44,809 bases of DNA, taken from Bacillus sp. HF117_J1_D. GTDB lineage: Bacteria; Bacillota; Bacilli; Bacillales; Bacillaceae_C. Below the pieces are notes generated by a model. The model had not been told where the DNA came from, searched no databases, and saw nothing but the letters and a program-made list of their open reading frames with translations. Positions 27,304 through 37,100 of this stretch are shown one piece after another; position 1 is the first letter of the stretch, and each line of letters opens with the position of its first letter. A program made the translations under genes and the position numbers. The stretch spans positions 1 through 44,809 of the forward strand of contig JAABNQ010000025.1 of NCBI GenBank assembly GCA_009928435.1. The letters are read 5' to 3'.

Positions 27304-28200
27304 ATGTACGATTGCGCTGTTATTGGGGGAGGCCCTGCTGGGTTAAATGCTTCACTCATTTTAGGCAGAGGAAGAAAAGAAGTTATTTTGTTTGATGACG
27401 ATACACCACGCAATGCTGTTACACAGGAATCTCATAACTTTATTACGAGAGACGGAATCAAACCATCCGAATTTAGAAAAGCGGCTCATACTGATTTAAG
27501 GAAGTATGCTACGGTAACGATTCAAAAAGAACGCGTGTCACATATTATATCCGATGCTTCTTCTTTCCGTATTCAAACAGAAGCTGGGGGAGACTATATA
27601 GCGAAAACAATTATTCTAGCAACTGGAATGAAAGATATATTGCCAGATATAGAGGGGATTCATGATGTATATGGAACCAGCCTATTTGCTTGTCCTTTCT
27701 GTGATGGCTGGGAACTAAAGGATATTCCGCTAGTATATATTGCTGATGGTGAGCACGCTTTTCATGGTGTTAAGATGGTATCCAATTGGAATAAGGATAT
27801 TGTCGTTTGCACAAACGGGAAAGAAAGCTTATCTGTCGATGAAAAAAATCTATTAGCTCAAAAACAAATAGAAGTGATCGAAGATGAAATTTTACAGTTG
27901 CAAGGAGAAAAGGGACAATTAAAAACCATTCAATTTAAGAACGGGAAAGAACTTCAAAAAGAAGCTGGATTTGTTTCCTACAAATTACAGCAGGCTGTTC
28001 CTTTTGCTGAGCAACTGGGTTTAGAGATGAATGAAATGGGAGGGATTAAAACAGATATATATGGTCGAACAAGCGTAAAAGGAGTGTACGCTTGTGGAGA
28101 TACTACAGCTAGCAATCCTCCACAACTGATTATTGCTGCTAGTGAAGGAAGCAAAGCTGCGCTAGGGGTGATTAGTGATTTTGTGGAAGAAACATTTTAA
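27304..28200 (+). CDS. FAD-dependent dithiol oxidoreductase, thioredoxin-reductase fold
   Basis: 298 residues. The FAD site is VIGGGPAGLNA (about 6-16), the redox pair is C130-P-F-C133 in the block FACPFCDGWEL, and the C-terminal FAD motif is GVYACGDTTASNPPQLIIAASEGSKAA. The place where thioredoxin reductases bind NADPH (GxGxxA) is changed to YIADGEHAF, as in GliT/HlmI-type dithiol oxidases that do not use NADPH. ATG 27304 is 11 bases from AAGGAGG; TTG 27301 is an equal alternative. First gene after the Zur box. It may oxidise a dithiol cofactor, ligand or chaperone in metal handling; the substrate is unknown. Confidence 0.82.
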   Translation: MYDCAVIGGGPAGLNASLILGRGRKEVILFDDDTPRNAVTQESHNFITRDGIKPSEFRKAAHTDLRKYATVTIQKERVSHIISDASSFRIQTEAGGDYIAKTIILATGMKDILPDIEGIHDVYGTSLFACPFCDGWELKDIPLVYIADGEHAFHGVKMVSNWNKDIVVCTNGKESLSVDEKNLLAQKQIEVIEDEILQLQGEKGQLKTIQFKNGKELQKEAGFVSYKLQQAVPFAEQLGLEMNEMGGIKTDIYGRTSVKGVYACGDTTASNPPQLIIAASEGSKAALGVISDFVEETF

Positions 28201-28519
28201 ATGAACAAGAACATTTATTTTTTATGGTAATTTATGGTTTAAATAATAAAAGTGGCTAAAAAAATATTAAAAGAGAAGAAGCAATTATGGGCGCTACATG
28301 AGAAAATTTTATAGGTTTTGATTTTAGAAAGTATGTTCAATTGGTCAAACATCAGTTGTAAAATAGTCAATTTGTAATGCTGTACTTTAATAATGTGCTT
28401 TATATGAAGGATCATCATCGTATTTGCAACGGAAGCACTTGTAGTCTGAACGAAGCAAAGGAATTAACTCAAGCAATTCGAAAAAAATTGTAGACAGTGA
28501 TCTAAAGGAAGGGATTATT
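28201..28519 (+). other. Gap between flavoprotein and transporter genes
   Basis: About 320 AT-rich bases that interrupt an otherwise tightly packed operon. They hold the cysteine-containing fragment at 28404-28493, a 20-codon ORF near 28252 without clear initiation, and no second Zur box or consensus promoter that I can see. It looks like the remains of a deleted gene. Confidence 0.4.
28404..28493 (+). pseudogene. Fragment resembling a thioredoxin-like [2Fe-2S] ferredoxin
   Basis: From ATG 28404 (or ATG 28377, in frame) the frame reads MKDHHRICNGSTCSLNEAK, then ELTQAIRKKL and stop. The C-n-G-S-x-C-n(5)-EL-x(2)-AI-x(2)-L pattern is that of the first iron-sulfur motif of small thioredoxin-fold [2Fe-2S] proteins (ferredoxin 2Fe-2S, NuoE-like). 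Only 29-38 codons remain, the second cysteine pair is missing and there is no ribosome site. I read it as a remnant, or less likely as a true mini-protein. It stops 26 bases before the binding-protein start. Confidence 0.3.
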
Positions 28520-29521
28520 TTGACTCGTTTATTACATAGTAAAATAATAGGAATCGGAATGTTTATTATTTTCATTATATTGATGACGGCTTGTCAGCAG
28601 GAAGCAGACAAATTAGAAACAAAAAGTGACAAAATCGTCAGCGAAAATCAGAAGGATACAGAAAAAATATCTTTTATAGATAGTATGGATAGAGAAGTAG
28701 TACTTAATGGGCAACCTGAAAGAATTGTAGTTTTAGCTCCAGAGTTTCTAAAATTAGTATACGATTTAGACGGTGAGGCAATTGGAAGAATGTCAACAAC
28801 CAGTGTACCAATTCCTGAAAAAGCGGAACATTTACCTGAGCTAGGAACGGTAAGTCAGATAAATACAGAGGAGCTGTTGGCTCTGTCACCAGACCTTGTT
28901 ATTGGATCACCAAGTTGGCATGCAGATTTGGAAGGAATATTAAAGAGTAGTGATATACCATTAGCATTATTATCGATGCGTTCTTTTGACGATGTCAAAG
29001 AAATGGCAACGCTTTTGGGAGAAATATTAGGTAAGCAAGAGCTTGCTGCTGAGAAACTGCAAAAAACGGAAACGCAGATGAAAGAAGTACAGGATCAGTT
29101 ACCAATTGATATAGAACCGTCTGTAGTGATTTTAAATGTTTCATCGAAAAGTGTTTCTGTCCAAAGAGCCAATACAACTGCGTTAGAAATTGCAGATTTA
29201 CTTCATGTAAATAATATCGGACAAGATATGGAAGCTAGTCCAGATTCTCCAACATCAGCACCATACAGCTTAGAGACAATCGCCGAACAACAACCTGATT
29301 ATATACTCATAACAATACATGGAAGTATAGAGGCGGGAGAGGAAAAAATTGCAGAGGAACTGGAAGGAAATCCCGCTTGGGGTTCTTTAAAAGCTGTTCA
29401 AATGGGGAATGTACATACGATTCCTTCTGAGAAATATTTGTCCAATCCCGGTTTTAATTATGCAGATACGATGAAGCACATGGCAGAAATAGTGTACCCA
29501 GAAGTGTTTAGTAATGAATAA
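28520..29521 (+). CDS. ABC transporter substrate-binding lipoprotein, BtuF/FecB-type
   Basis: 333 residues. The lipoprotein signal ends in LMTAC (Cys25). The class III binding fold follows: SMDREVVLNGQPERIVVLAPE, then LGTVSQINTEELLALSPDLVIG, and a second lobe ending NPAWGSLKAVQMGNVHTIPSEKY. Members bind metal chelates, haem, siderophores or corrinoids rather than free zinc, which uses the ZnuA-type fold. The start is TTG 28520 with AAGGAAGGG upstream. The 3' end overlaps the permease gene by eight bases. The ligand is not predictable; the zinc-box context suggests a zinc or other metal complex. Confidence 0.88.
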   Translation: MTRLLHSKIIGIGMFIIFIILMTACQQEADKLETKSDKIVSENQKDTEKISFIDSMDREVVLNGQPERIVVLAPEFLKLVYDLDGEAIGRMSTTSVPIPEKAEHLPELGTVSQINTEELLALSPDLVIGSPSWHADLEGILKSSDIPLALLSMRSFDDVKEMATLLGEILGKQELAAEKLQKTETQMKEVQDQLPIDIEPSVVILNVSSKSVSVQRANTTALEIADLLHVNNIGQDMEASPDSPTSAPYSLETIAEQQPDYILITIHGSIEAGEEKIAEELEGNPAWGSLKAVQMGNVHTIPSEKYLSNPGFNYADTMKHMAEIVYPEVFSNE

Positions 29522-30518
29522 GAAGCAAGTGTTAAGAGATAGAGCGGGATGGAAAGGTTTTATGATTGGACTTTTCGTGATCTTACTTATTCTATCTATG
29601 ACTTTTAGTATTGGATTTGGCTCCGTTACGATTCCTCTAAAAGATATTTGGACAACTTTTACAGGAGATATTCAGAGTGATACTCAAAACATTATCTGGA
29701 ATATCCGAGTTCCACGTACATTTATTGCAATATTAGTAGGTGCTAATCTAGCAGTTGCTGGAGTATTACTACAAGGAATTATGAAAAATCCACTGGCTGA
29801 CCCTTACATTATTGGTGTATCCAGTGGTGCTGGTTTAGCAGGAATGATCATCTTAATACTCTACCCGCATTTACCTCATCTACTGACTCCCGTTGCCTTT
29901 ATTGGATCAACCGTTGTGGCATTTACAGTATACGGGCTAGCCTGGGATAAGGGGATTTCACCCACAAGAATAATTTTGGCTGGTGTAGCAGTTTCCGCCT
30001 TTTTAGGTTCTGGTATATCAGCGTTAATGGTATTTTATAGTGAAAGAGTTCATGGGACAATAGATTTTATGGTAGGCGGTTTAAGTGCAAGGAGCTGGCC
30101 TCAAGTAGAAGTGATTTTGCCTTACTCCATTCTTGGTATTTTTTTTGCTATTCTTGGTATTCGAAAAATGAATGTACTAATGTTAGGTGATCGTACAGCC
30201 AAAAGCCTTGGAACCCGTGTAGAGTGGGTTCGCTTTTCTATGACAGCTGTTGCTACTTTGTTAGCTGCTAGTGCAGTTAGTGTAGTGGGATTACTTGGAT
30301 TTGTAGGACTAATTGTGCCTCATATCGCAAGATTAATTGTTGGCAATGACTATCGTGTACTTCTACCTGCTTCCATTTTTTTGGGGGCAGCAGTTTTAAC
30401 AGCATCTGATACAGTAGGACGTACTCTTTTTTCTCCTATTGAAGTGCCAGTTGGTGTCATTATGGGGGCATTAGGAGCACCATTCTTTTTGTATTTACTA
30501 AGGAGGAAAATGGTATGA
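29514..30518 (+). CDS. FecCD-type ABC transporter permease
   Basis: 334 residues with nine to ten transmembrane helices. Typical FecCD segments are IWNIRVPRTFIAILVGANLAVAG, LLQGIMKNPLADPYIIGVSSGAGL, the coupling-helix region GDRTAKSLGTRVEW and GFVGLIVPHIARLIVGNDYR. It forms a homodimeric pore with two copies of the following ATPase. ATG 29514 overlaps the binding-protein stop, and the ATPase start overlaps its own stop (ATGA), so the three are translationally coupled. Confidence 0.93.
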   Translation: MNKKQVLRDRAGWKGFMIGLFVILLILSMTFSIGFGSVTIPLKDIWTTFTGDIQSDTQNIIWNIRVPRTFIAILVGANLAVAGVLLQGIMKNPLADPYIIGVSSGAGLAGMIILILYPHLPHLLTPVAFIGSTVVAFTVYGLAWDKGISPTRIILAGVAVSAFLGSGISALMVFYSERVHGTIDFMVGGLSARSWPQVEVILPYSILGIFFAILGIRKMNVLMLGDRTAKSLGTRVEWVRFSMTAVATLLAASAVSVVGLLGFVGLIVPHIARLIVGNDYRVLLPASIFLGAAVLTASDTVGRTLFSPIEVPVGVIMGALGAPFFLYLLRRKMV

Positions 30519-31342
30519 CTACTTTACAAGCAACATCTATTTCTAAATCGTTTTCTGATAAACAAGTACTGAAAAAGGTAGATTTGAAATTAGATGAAGG
30601 TCGTATTTACAGCATCATTGGACCGAATGGTTCAGGGAAAAGTACATTATTGCATGCACTTTCTCGTCAGCTAAAGCCTGACACAGGTAATGTATATTGG
30701 AAGGAGCATAACCTTTATCAATTAGCTCCAAACAGAGTAGCACAAGAGATGTCTTTACTTGCTCAGGTGAATGATTTAACGGATTTAACAGTGGAACAAC
30801 TGATTTCATATGGACGAACACCACATAAGTCACTGTTTCAAAGGCTAGATGAGAAAGATCAGGAAATTATTGAAGAAGCTATTGAACTCACGAAATTAAA
30901 TGCCCTCAGAAATCAAAATGTTGCCCACTTGTCGGGTGGTGAAAGGCAAAGAGTATGGATAGCTCTTTGTTTGGCTCAGCAGCCGAAAGTATTCTTTTTG
31001 GATGAACCAACAACATATTTAGATATCTCTCATCAGTTGGATGTGCTAGAAATCGTATCAAGTTTGAGAAAACTAAAAGAGGTAACAGTTGTCATGGTTT
31101 TACATGATCTTAATCATGCAGCCGTCTATTCTGATGAAGTGATTGTGGTTAAAGAAGGACGTATCTATGGACAAGGGACTCCTGAAGAGGTAATGAACCA
31201 GCAAATGTTTAAGGAAGTTTTTCATGTACATTCAGATATTTATAAAGATAAGCATGATGGTTTGTTACGTATCGTAATGAAGCCACTTAAATATGTAAAT
31301 GATAACCAGTCACCTTTTAGAGAAAGAAGGGAAATTGTGTGA
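30515..31342 (+). CDS. ABC transporter ATPase, FecE/BtuD-type
   Basis: 275 residues: Walker [10 protein letters not shown] (about 36-44), Q-loop SLLAQ, signature [17 protein letters not shown] (about 140), Walker [14 protein letters not shown] and switch VLHDLNHA. The signature fits iron-chelate/cobalamin importers (COG1120). AAGGAGG precedes ATG 30515. Its stop overlaps the GTG start of the ChlI-like gene by four bases, which couples import directly to the chelatase subunits. Confidence 0.93.
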   Translation: MTTLQATSISKSFSDKQVLKKVDLKLDEGRIYSIIGPNGSGKSTLLHALSRQLKPDTGNVYWKEHNLYQLAPNRVAQEMSLLAQVNDLTDLTVEQLISYGRTPHKSLFQRLDEKDQEIIEEAIELTKLNALRNQNVAHLSGGERQRVWIALCLAQQPKVFFLDEPTTYLDISHQLDVLEIVSSLRKLKEVTVVMVLHDLNHAAVYSDEVIVVKEGRIYGQGTPEEVMNQQMFKEVFHVHSDIYKDKHDGLLRIVMKPLKYVNDNQSPFRERREIV

Positions 31343-32253
31343 AAAATTATCCTTTTACAGCAATTGTAGGACAAGAAAAAATGAAGAAAGCATTAATTAT
31401 AAATGGAGTTAACCCAAAAATTGGGGGTGTGCTAATTCAAGGTGAAAAAGGAACCGCTAAGTCAACAGCTGTAAGGGCGTTGGCAGATGTACTACCTGAT
31501 ACAGAAGTAGTTAATCTTCCAGTCAGCGCCACAGAAGATCGCGTGGTAGGGACTTTGGATATGGAGCATATTATAAAAACTGGTGAAAAGAAACTAGAAC
31601 CAGGAATACTAGCAAAAGCGGACAAAAATATTCTATATGTAGATGAGGTGAATCTCTTAGAGGATCATTTAGTTGATATTCTTCTTGATACGGCAGCGAT
31701 GGGAGTAAATCGTATTGAAAGAGAAGGAGTATCTTATGAGCATCCATCTCGTTTTGTATTAGTAGGGACGATGAATCCAGAAGAAGGTATGCTTCGTCCT
31801 CAGCTACTAGACCGTTTCGGTTTGTGTGTGAATATAGAAAGTGAAAAGAGAATAGAAGAGCGTATAGAAGTGATCCGGCGTCGATTACACTTTGAGCATC
31901 ATCGGGAGTCGTTTGAAGAAAATTATGAACAAAAGCAAAGGAAGTTAAAAGAAAAGATACAGCAGGCACAGAAACTTTTACAGTCTGTGGAAATAGATGA
32001 TGCTTTAATCGGCGCCGTAGCTGACTTGTCCATTAAACTTGGGATTGAAAGCCATCGGGCAGATATAACAGTTATTACAGCAGCTCAAACATTAGCAGCA
32101 TGGAAACAGCGCACAACGGTTCTGTGGGAGGATATTTGTGAAGCGGCAGAACTAGCCTTGCCACATCGATTGTTACAGGATCCAATGAAAGAAAATTCAT
32201 CAGAACTGAAATTGACTGAGCTATTAAGCCATAAGGTTGCTGGTAATCAATGA
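31339..32253 (+). CDS. Mg/Co-chelatase AAA+ subunit, ChlI/BchI-like
   Basis: 304 residues. AAA+ ATPase with Walker [10 protein letters not shown] (about 36-44), an early helix-2 insert ([20 protein letters not shown]), Walker [11 protein letters not shown] (about 96-105), the sensor block [20 protein letters not shown] and the sensor-2 helix region ESHRADI. ChlI rings power insertion of Mg into protoporphyrin or, as CobS analogues, of cobalt into corrin. It starts at GTG 31339 inside the ATPase stop. Bacillaceae make neither chlorophyll nor aerobic-pathway cobalamin, so the usual functions do not apply here. Confidence 0.88.
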   Translation: MKNYPFTAIVGQEKMKKALIINGVNPKIGGVLIQGEKGTAKSTAVRALADVLPDTEVVNLPVSATEDRVVGTLDMEHIIKTGEKKLEPGILAKADKNILYVDEVNLLEDHLVDILLDTAAMGVNRIEREGVSYEHPSRFVLVGTMNPEEGMLRPQLLDRFGLCVNIESEKRIEERIEVIRRRLHFEHHRESFEENYEQKQRKLKEKIQQAQKLLQSVEIDDALIGAVADLSIKLGIESHRADITVITAAQTLAAWKQRTTVLWEDICEAAELALPHRLLQDPMKENSSELKLTELLSHKVAGNQ

Positions 32254-34094
32254 AGCGCCTGATTGGTCAAATGAAAGCAAAACGCGGCATTGCAGCTGCA
32301 CTTATAAATCCGTATTTGGACCGGGTATGTATTGTTGGAGCTGGAGGAACAGGGAAAACAACTTTGTTAGAAGCTATTACTTCATATTTTTCCAAAAAGT
32401 ATACAGTTATTGTTCCAGCCCATGTTACGACAGAAACATTGTTGGGAGAAAAAAATATAGCTTCATTCATGCAAGGGAAGAATCAGGAGAATCACAGCCT
32501 TCTTTATCAAGCGAAGGTAGTGATTACAGATCAATTTACGCTAATGTCAGAAAGTAGTCAACGATTGCTTGTGCAATTGCTGAAAAATAAAGAAATGAAA
32601 CTCCAGCAACATTCGGATTACTCTAATGATTGTCTTTCTGCGCAATGGTTTTATTGTCTTGACCAGGAAGCCCAAGATAAATCGCTGCTAAAGCATGCTA
32701 AATTATGTGTTCCATTACTACCAGTCTTTGATTCAGTGGAACGTCGCAATATTTTATTAACTGTAGATGATTCGGAGTGTGAATATGGGAAGGAAGAAGT
32801 AGAGAAAGCTAAACAACGATTGTCCTCTGTTCAAGTTTCTGATGAAATGTTGCGATTGGCTGTCGAAGTTGTTATGAGCTCAGGCTGTGGGAATCAGGAA
32901 GCAGATATCGATTTAATTGAAACAGCACGTGCGTTAGCAGCATTGGATTCTGATGAATCGGTACAATCAAAACATATTCAAGAAGCTGCAGGATATACAG
33001 TGGCTCACCGCATGGGCGTGCGCCAGGAATCTTCTTTGTCAGAGGATTCAGAGCTACAGGAAAGCGGCGAAGCGCTTGAGAATCATTCGCAAGGCCAAGA
33101 CGATTTACCTGCTAATAAGGAATTTATGCTCCCTGATTATGAAGATTCTAATCAGGAAACCACTAATGAGTCTTTGCTAAGTGAGGAAACTCTGAATAAC
33201 GAGATAGTTGGAGACGTCTACGAAGATGAAGTGGATCAGATCATGACAGCATTAAACGTACAGTCAGATTTATTTTCCCAATACAAGCATAACCACCCAC
33301 GCTCCATGAAAGGAAAGCATCTAGAGGGGGCTGCTGGCGGTAATGGGCGGATGCTCCGAGCGGTTACCAGACCAACAGAAGCGATTTCCTTATATCATAC
33401 GCTTACAGTGGCTGCCCCATATATGCAGATCCGTGTTCCTCGAGAAGGATTGGCATTGACGATTCAAAAAGAAGACATACGCTATAAATTAAAGGAGAAG
33501 CAGCAGGGATATACAATTCTTTTCTTAGTCGATGCCAGTCGTTCTATTGCAGCAAAAAAACAAATGAGAAATGTCAAAGGGGCCATTTTAGAATTACTGC
33601 GTCAGGCATATCAAAAAAGAGACCGTATTGGTCTAGTTTCTTTCCGAAAGACCAGAGCAGAAGAAATATTACCTTTTACGAACAATTTTATAGAGGCGAA
33701 GAGAAAATTGGAGGAAATACCCACTGGTGGAAAAACTCCACTCGCCGCTGGACTAGAAAAAGCATTAAATATATATGATAAAGAAAAGCGTATGAGTAAG
33801 CAGGTTGCACCTTATATTGTTATTTTGACTGACGGAAATGCGAATGAAACTTTAAAGCCTGGCGGTACAACAACTCAGGCAAGGAATGAAGCCTATAAAA
33901 TAGCAAGGAAAATTGCACGAGAACAGTTTCCTGTAACAGTCATTGATACAAAGAATGGAAAAAATATTTTTGGTTTAGCAGAGGAACTTGCTGCGGTTAT
34001 AGGTGGAGAATATATTTCACTGGATGTTTTAACAGATGAAAATATTGTTAAAACAGTGCAAAGCAGGGTTCGTTCCCAATCAGGACAGAGATAA
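32250..34094 (+). CDS. Chelatase subunit, ChlD/BchD-like (AAA-like plus VWA domain)
   Basis: 614 residues. N-terminal AAA-like domain with an intact-looking Walker A (GAGGTGKTT, about 30-38) but a degenerate Walker B (KVVITDQ, lacking the DE pair), so probably a structural rather than hydrolysing ring member. An acidic, Ser/Glu/Asn-rich linker (about 262-345) leads to a C-terminal von Willebrand A domain (about 415-610) with a full metal-ion-dependent adhesion site: DASRS (about 426), the threonine in GGKTPL and the aspartate in LTDGNAN. ATG overlaps the ChlI-like stop. It should bridge the ChlI-type motor and the CobN-type catalytic subunit. Confidence 0.88.
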   Translation: MKRLIGQMKAKRGIAAALINPYLDRVCIVGAGGTGKTTLLEAITSYFSKKYTVIVPAHVTTETLLGEKNIASFMQGKNQENHSLLYQAKVVITDQFTLMSESSQRLLVQLLKNKEMKLQQHSDYSNDCLSAQWFYCLDQEAQDKSLLKHAKLCVPLLPVFDSVERRNILLTVDDSECEYGKEEVEKAKQRLSSVQVSDEMLRLAVEVVMSSGCGNQEADIDLIETARALAALDSDESVQSKHIQEAAGYTVAHRMGVRQESSLSEDSELQESGEALENHSQGQDDLPANKEFMLPDYEDSNQETTNESLLSEETLNNEIVGDVYEDEVDQIMTALNVQSDLFSQYKHNHPRSMKGKHLEGAAGGNGRMLRAVTRPTEAISLYHTLTVAAPYMQIRVPREGLALTIQKEDIRYKLKEKQQGYTILFLVDASRSIAAKKQMRNVKGAILELLRQAYQKRDRIGLVSFRKTRAEEILPFTNNFIEAKRKLEEIPTGGKTPLAAGLEKALNIYDKEKRMSKQVAPYIVILTDGNANETLKPGGTTTQARNEAYKIARKIAREQFPVTVIDTKNGKNIFGLAEELAAVIGGEYISLDVLTDENIVKTVQSRVRSQSGQR

Positions 34095-34153
34095 GATGAA
34101 AAGCTGGGCTTCATGGAACGTTTTAAAAAATAAAGGAAGGGAGAGAAGAAATC

Positions 34154-37100
34154 ATGCATATAATTTTTGCAACTGCTTCATCTGGGACATTGGCAGATGC
34201 AGTAAAAGCACATGAAAAGATAACTGAAACTTATTCAGAGCTAGAGTTGTCTCTCTTCTTAACCGAACAACCATTAAGTGCTGAGCAATGGACTCGCTTT
34301 GAAAGTGTCTGCAAGTCTGCCAATCTATTTATTTATGATCCGCATGCTGTCGAAAATGATGTAGTTATGAAAATGGTAGAAATTGCAAACAAATATGATT
34401 GTGACCAAATCTCACTAATGATTAATGGAGCTAAATGGGAGAAATTTATTCGTTTTGGCGCAATAAGAGGGGAAGATATCCAAATACAGTCCCAATCAGG
34501 AGTGATTGCTCTTTCCCATGAAGCAAAGGGGTTGAACCTGACGGAGCGCCAAATAAAGGAACAGGCGGTGGCAAATTATCAGCAGATAAAAAGTTATTGG
34601 CATGCTTCTGGTATTGCGAATTGGCAAGAGCTTATGTATTTTACTGCCGAGCTTTATGGAGATACGAATGTCCCTAAAGCAAAAACTCCCAACTATATAG
34701 AAAGAACAGGTATTATCGATCCTAGAACGGGAGCATATTTCAGTAGTGCAGAGGCATTTTTGCGGGATACCAAAGAAGATGTGTCGAAACCAAAGATTGT
34801 TTTTTTCTATATTGCTACTCAATCAAGAGTAAAGTCCGCAGATATAATTGCGGAGCTTATCGAACGTCTAAGACCCATTGCCACAGTTATTCCTATAGGT
34901 GTAACAAGTATTATGAAGATTGACTTAGAAAATCTTGAGGATGTATTTTCAGAGATATTACATGATGTCCATCTTATTGTGAATTTTATCGGTTTTCGGT
35001 TTGGTTCTGGGCCGAGAGGGGGAGATAAAAGAGAGGTGACGGATTGGCTGGAAAAGCTAAATATTCCGATGCTTCATCCATTCTTTCTGACCCGTACTAC
35101 AGTAGAGGAATGGGAAGAAGTGAAAGGATTGTCTCCCGTCGAGGCGATGGTGAATGTTGTTTTGCCAGAGTTAGATGGTGCGATTGAAACCTATCCGATT
35201 GCTGCCATTCAGTCCGTAGGGTTTAATGAAGTATATCAATTTGAGAAGAAGGAACTTGTCCTTATCGAAGAGCGTGTTGATTATTTTCTGAACCGTATCA
35301 AACGCTGGCTACACCTGCGTAAAACAAACAATGACCAGAAGAGAATTGCCCTTATTGGTTATAATTATCCACCTGGCGAAGGCGATCTGTTTGGTGGCTC
35401 CTTTTTAGATACATTCCGTTCTATCTCTGCCTTATTAAATAAATTAGCTGATGAAGGGTATCAAGTCAAACGTATGACGGAAGATGAATTGGAAAGGCGG
35501 TTTCGTCAGAATCAGCTTTTTAATGAAGCAAGCTGGGGGATAGAAGAAGACTTGGATCAAAGACTGTTGTACCCTGTTTCAAAAATGAAAGATGCTTGGA
35601 ACAACCAACATGATTCGGAGCGGATGAAGAACAATTGGGGAGAATATCCTGGAGACATCATGACGAATGGGGAAGATTTTTTTATCCCTGGATTTATTAA
35701 TGGGAATGTTTTCATTGGATTGCAGCCAAGTAGAAATGGAGCCAATCAAGATTCATCAGCAAACTATCATGACCAATCCACTCCGCCGCACTATCAATAC
35801 CAAGCTTTTTATGCATGGTTGGAGAAAGAATTCAAATCAGATGCTATTGTACATATTGGTACACATGGAACTCTCGAATATTTGCCAGGGAAAGAAAATG
35901 GTATGTCTTCCCAATGCTATCCGGATCAATTGGTACAGTCATTACCGCATTTTTATTTTTATTATATTGGCAATCCTTCTGAGGCAATGCTTGCAAAACG
36001 CCGAACCCATGCTGTATTAAGCAGTTATCAGGCACCACCTTTTAAAGACGGGGGTCTGCATGGTGACTATGAAGAATTAGAACATTTACTTCATGAATAT
36101 CGAGAAGCTCAGCAGCTTGATCCATTGCGCTGTGAAGAAATTTTGAAAAATATTCAGGAAATAGCAGATGGGAATGGTTTCTCTCATCAGCCATTGGAGG
36201 ATATAGAGCAGGAGCTACAGAGAATGCAGCATGCTTTAATTCCGTATGGGCTTCATATTATCGGTGAAGGAATGAAACATGGAGATGCAATTCAGCATAC
36301 GGTCTATACTTTGAGGAAAGAGTATAAAGGGAATACCCTGAAGCAGTTAATATCACAATTAAGACCAGAGTTGCAAGGTGAAGATGCCGCATTGGAAAAA
36401 ATAGCAGCTTCTGTATTACGGGATTATGTGGAATCCAAGCGTTTACCAAATGTGCAAGATGATTCCCTAGCAGAAGCACTTACTCATATTTTAGACTACG
36501 GAGAGAGTATTTATCACAAGGTGAGAAATACAGAAGAACTTTCTTCTATTAATAATGCATTAAACGGTGGTTATCTTCCGGCTAAGTTGGCAGGCGATGT
36601 ATATAAAAATCCAGAGTCTTTGCCGACAGGAGCCAATCTGTATCAATTTGACCCAAGGTCTGTGCCCAGTTCTTCTGCTGTAACTAGAGGTACAGAGATA
36701 GCCAAGGCTACCATTGCACAATTTCAGAATACCAATGGGAAAATACCTCATACGGTTGCCTGTGTGCTTTGGGGGATTGAAACATCTAGAACGCAGGGGG
36801 AGAAGATTGGACAAATCCTTGAGTATGTCGGTGCAAAAGCAGTCAAGCATTCAGCCGCATCAAATACTTCTTTTGAACTCATTCCCATTTCTAAACTGGG
36901 AAGACCAAGAATGAATGTTGTTATTAGTATGTCAGGGGTATTCCGAGATTTATTCCCGAATGTCATTGATGCATTGAATGATCTATTTGAAGAACTTTCA
37001 TTAGCAGATGAACCAGAAGAAGATAATTATTTTAAGTCTTTTACATTGAAGGTGCAGAAACAACTGTTAAATGAGGGATATGAAGAAGCGGACGCATTTG

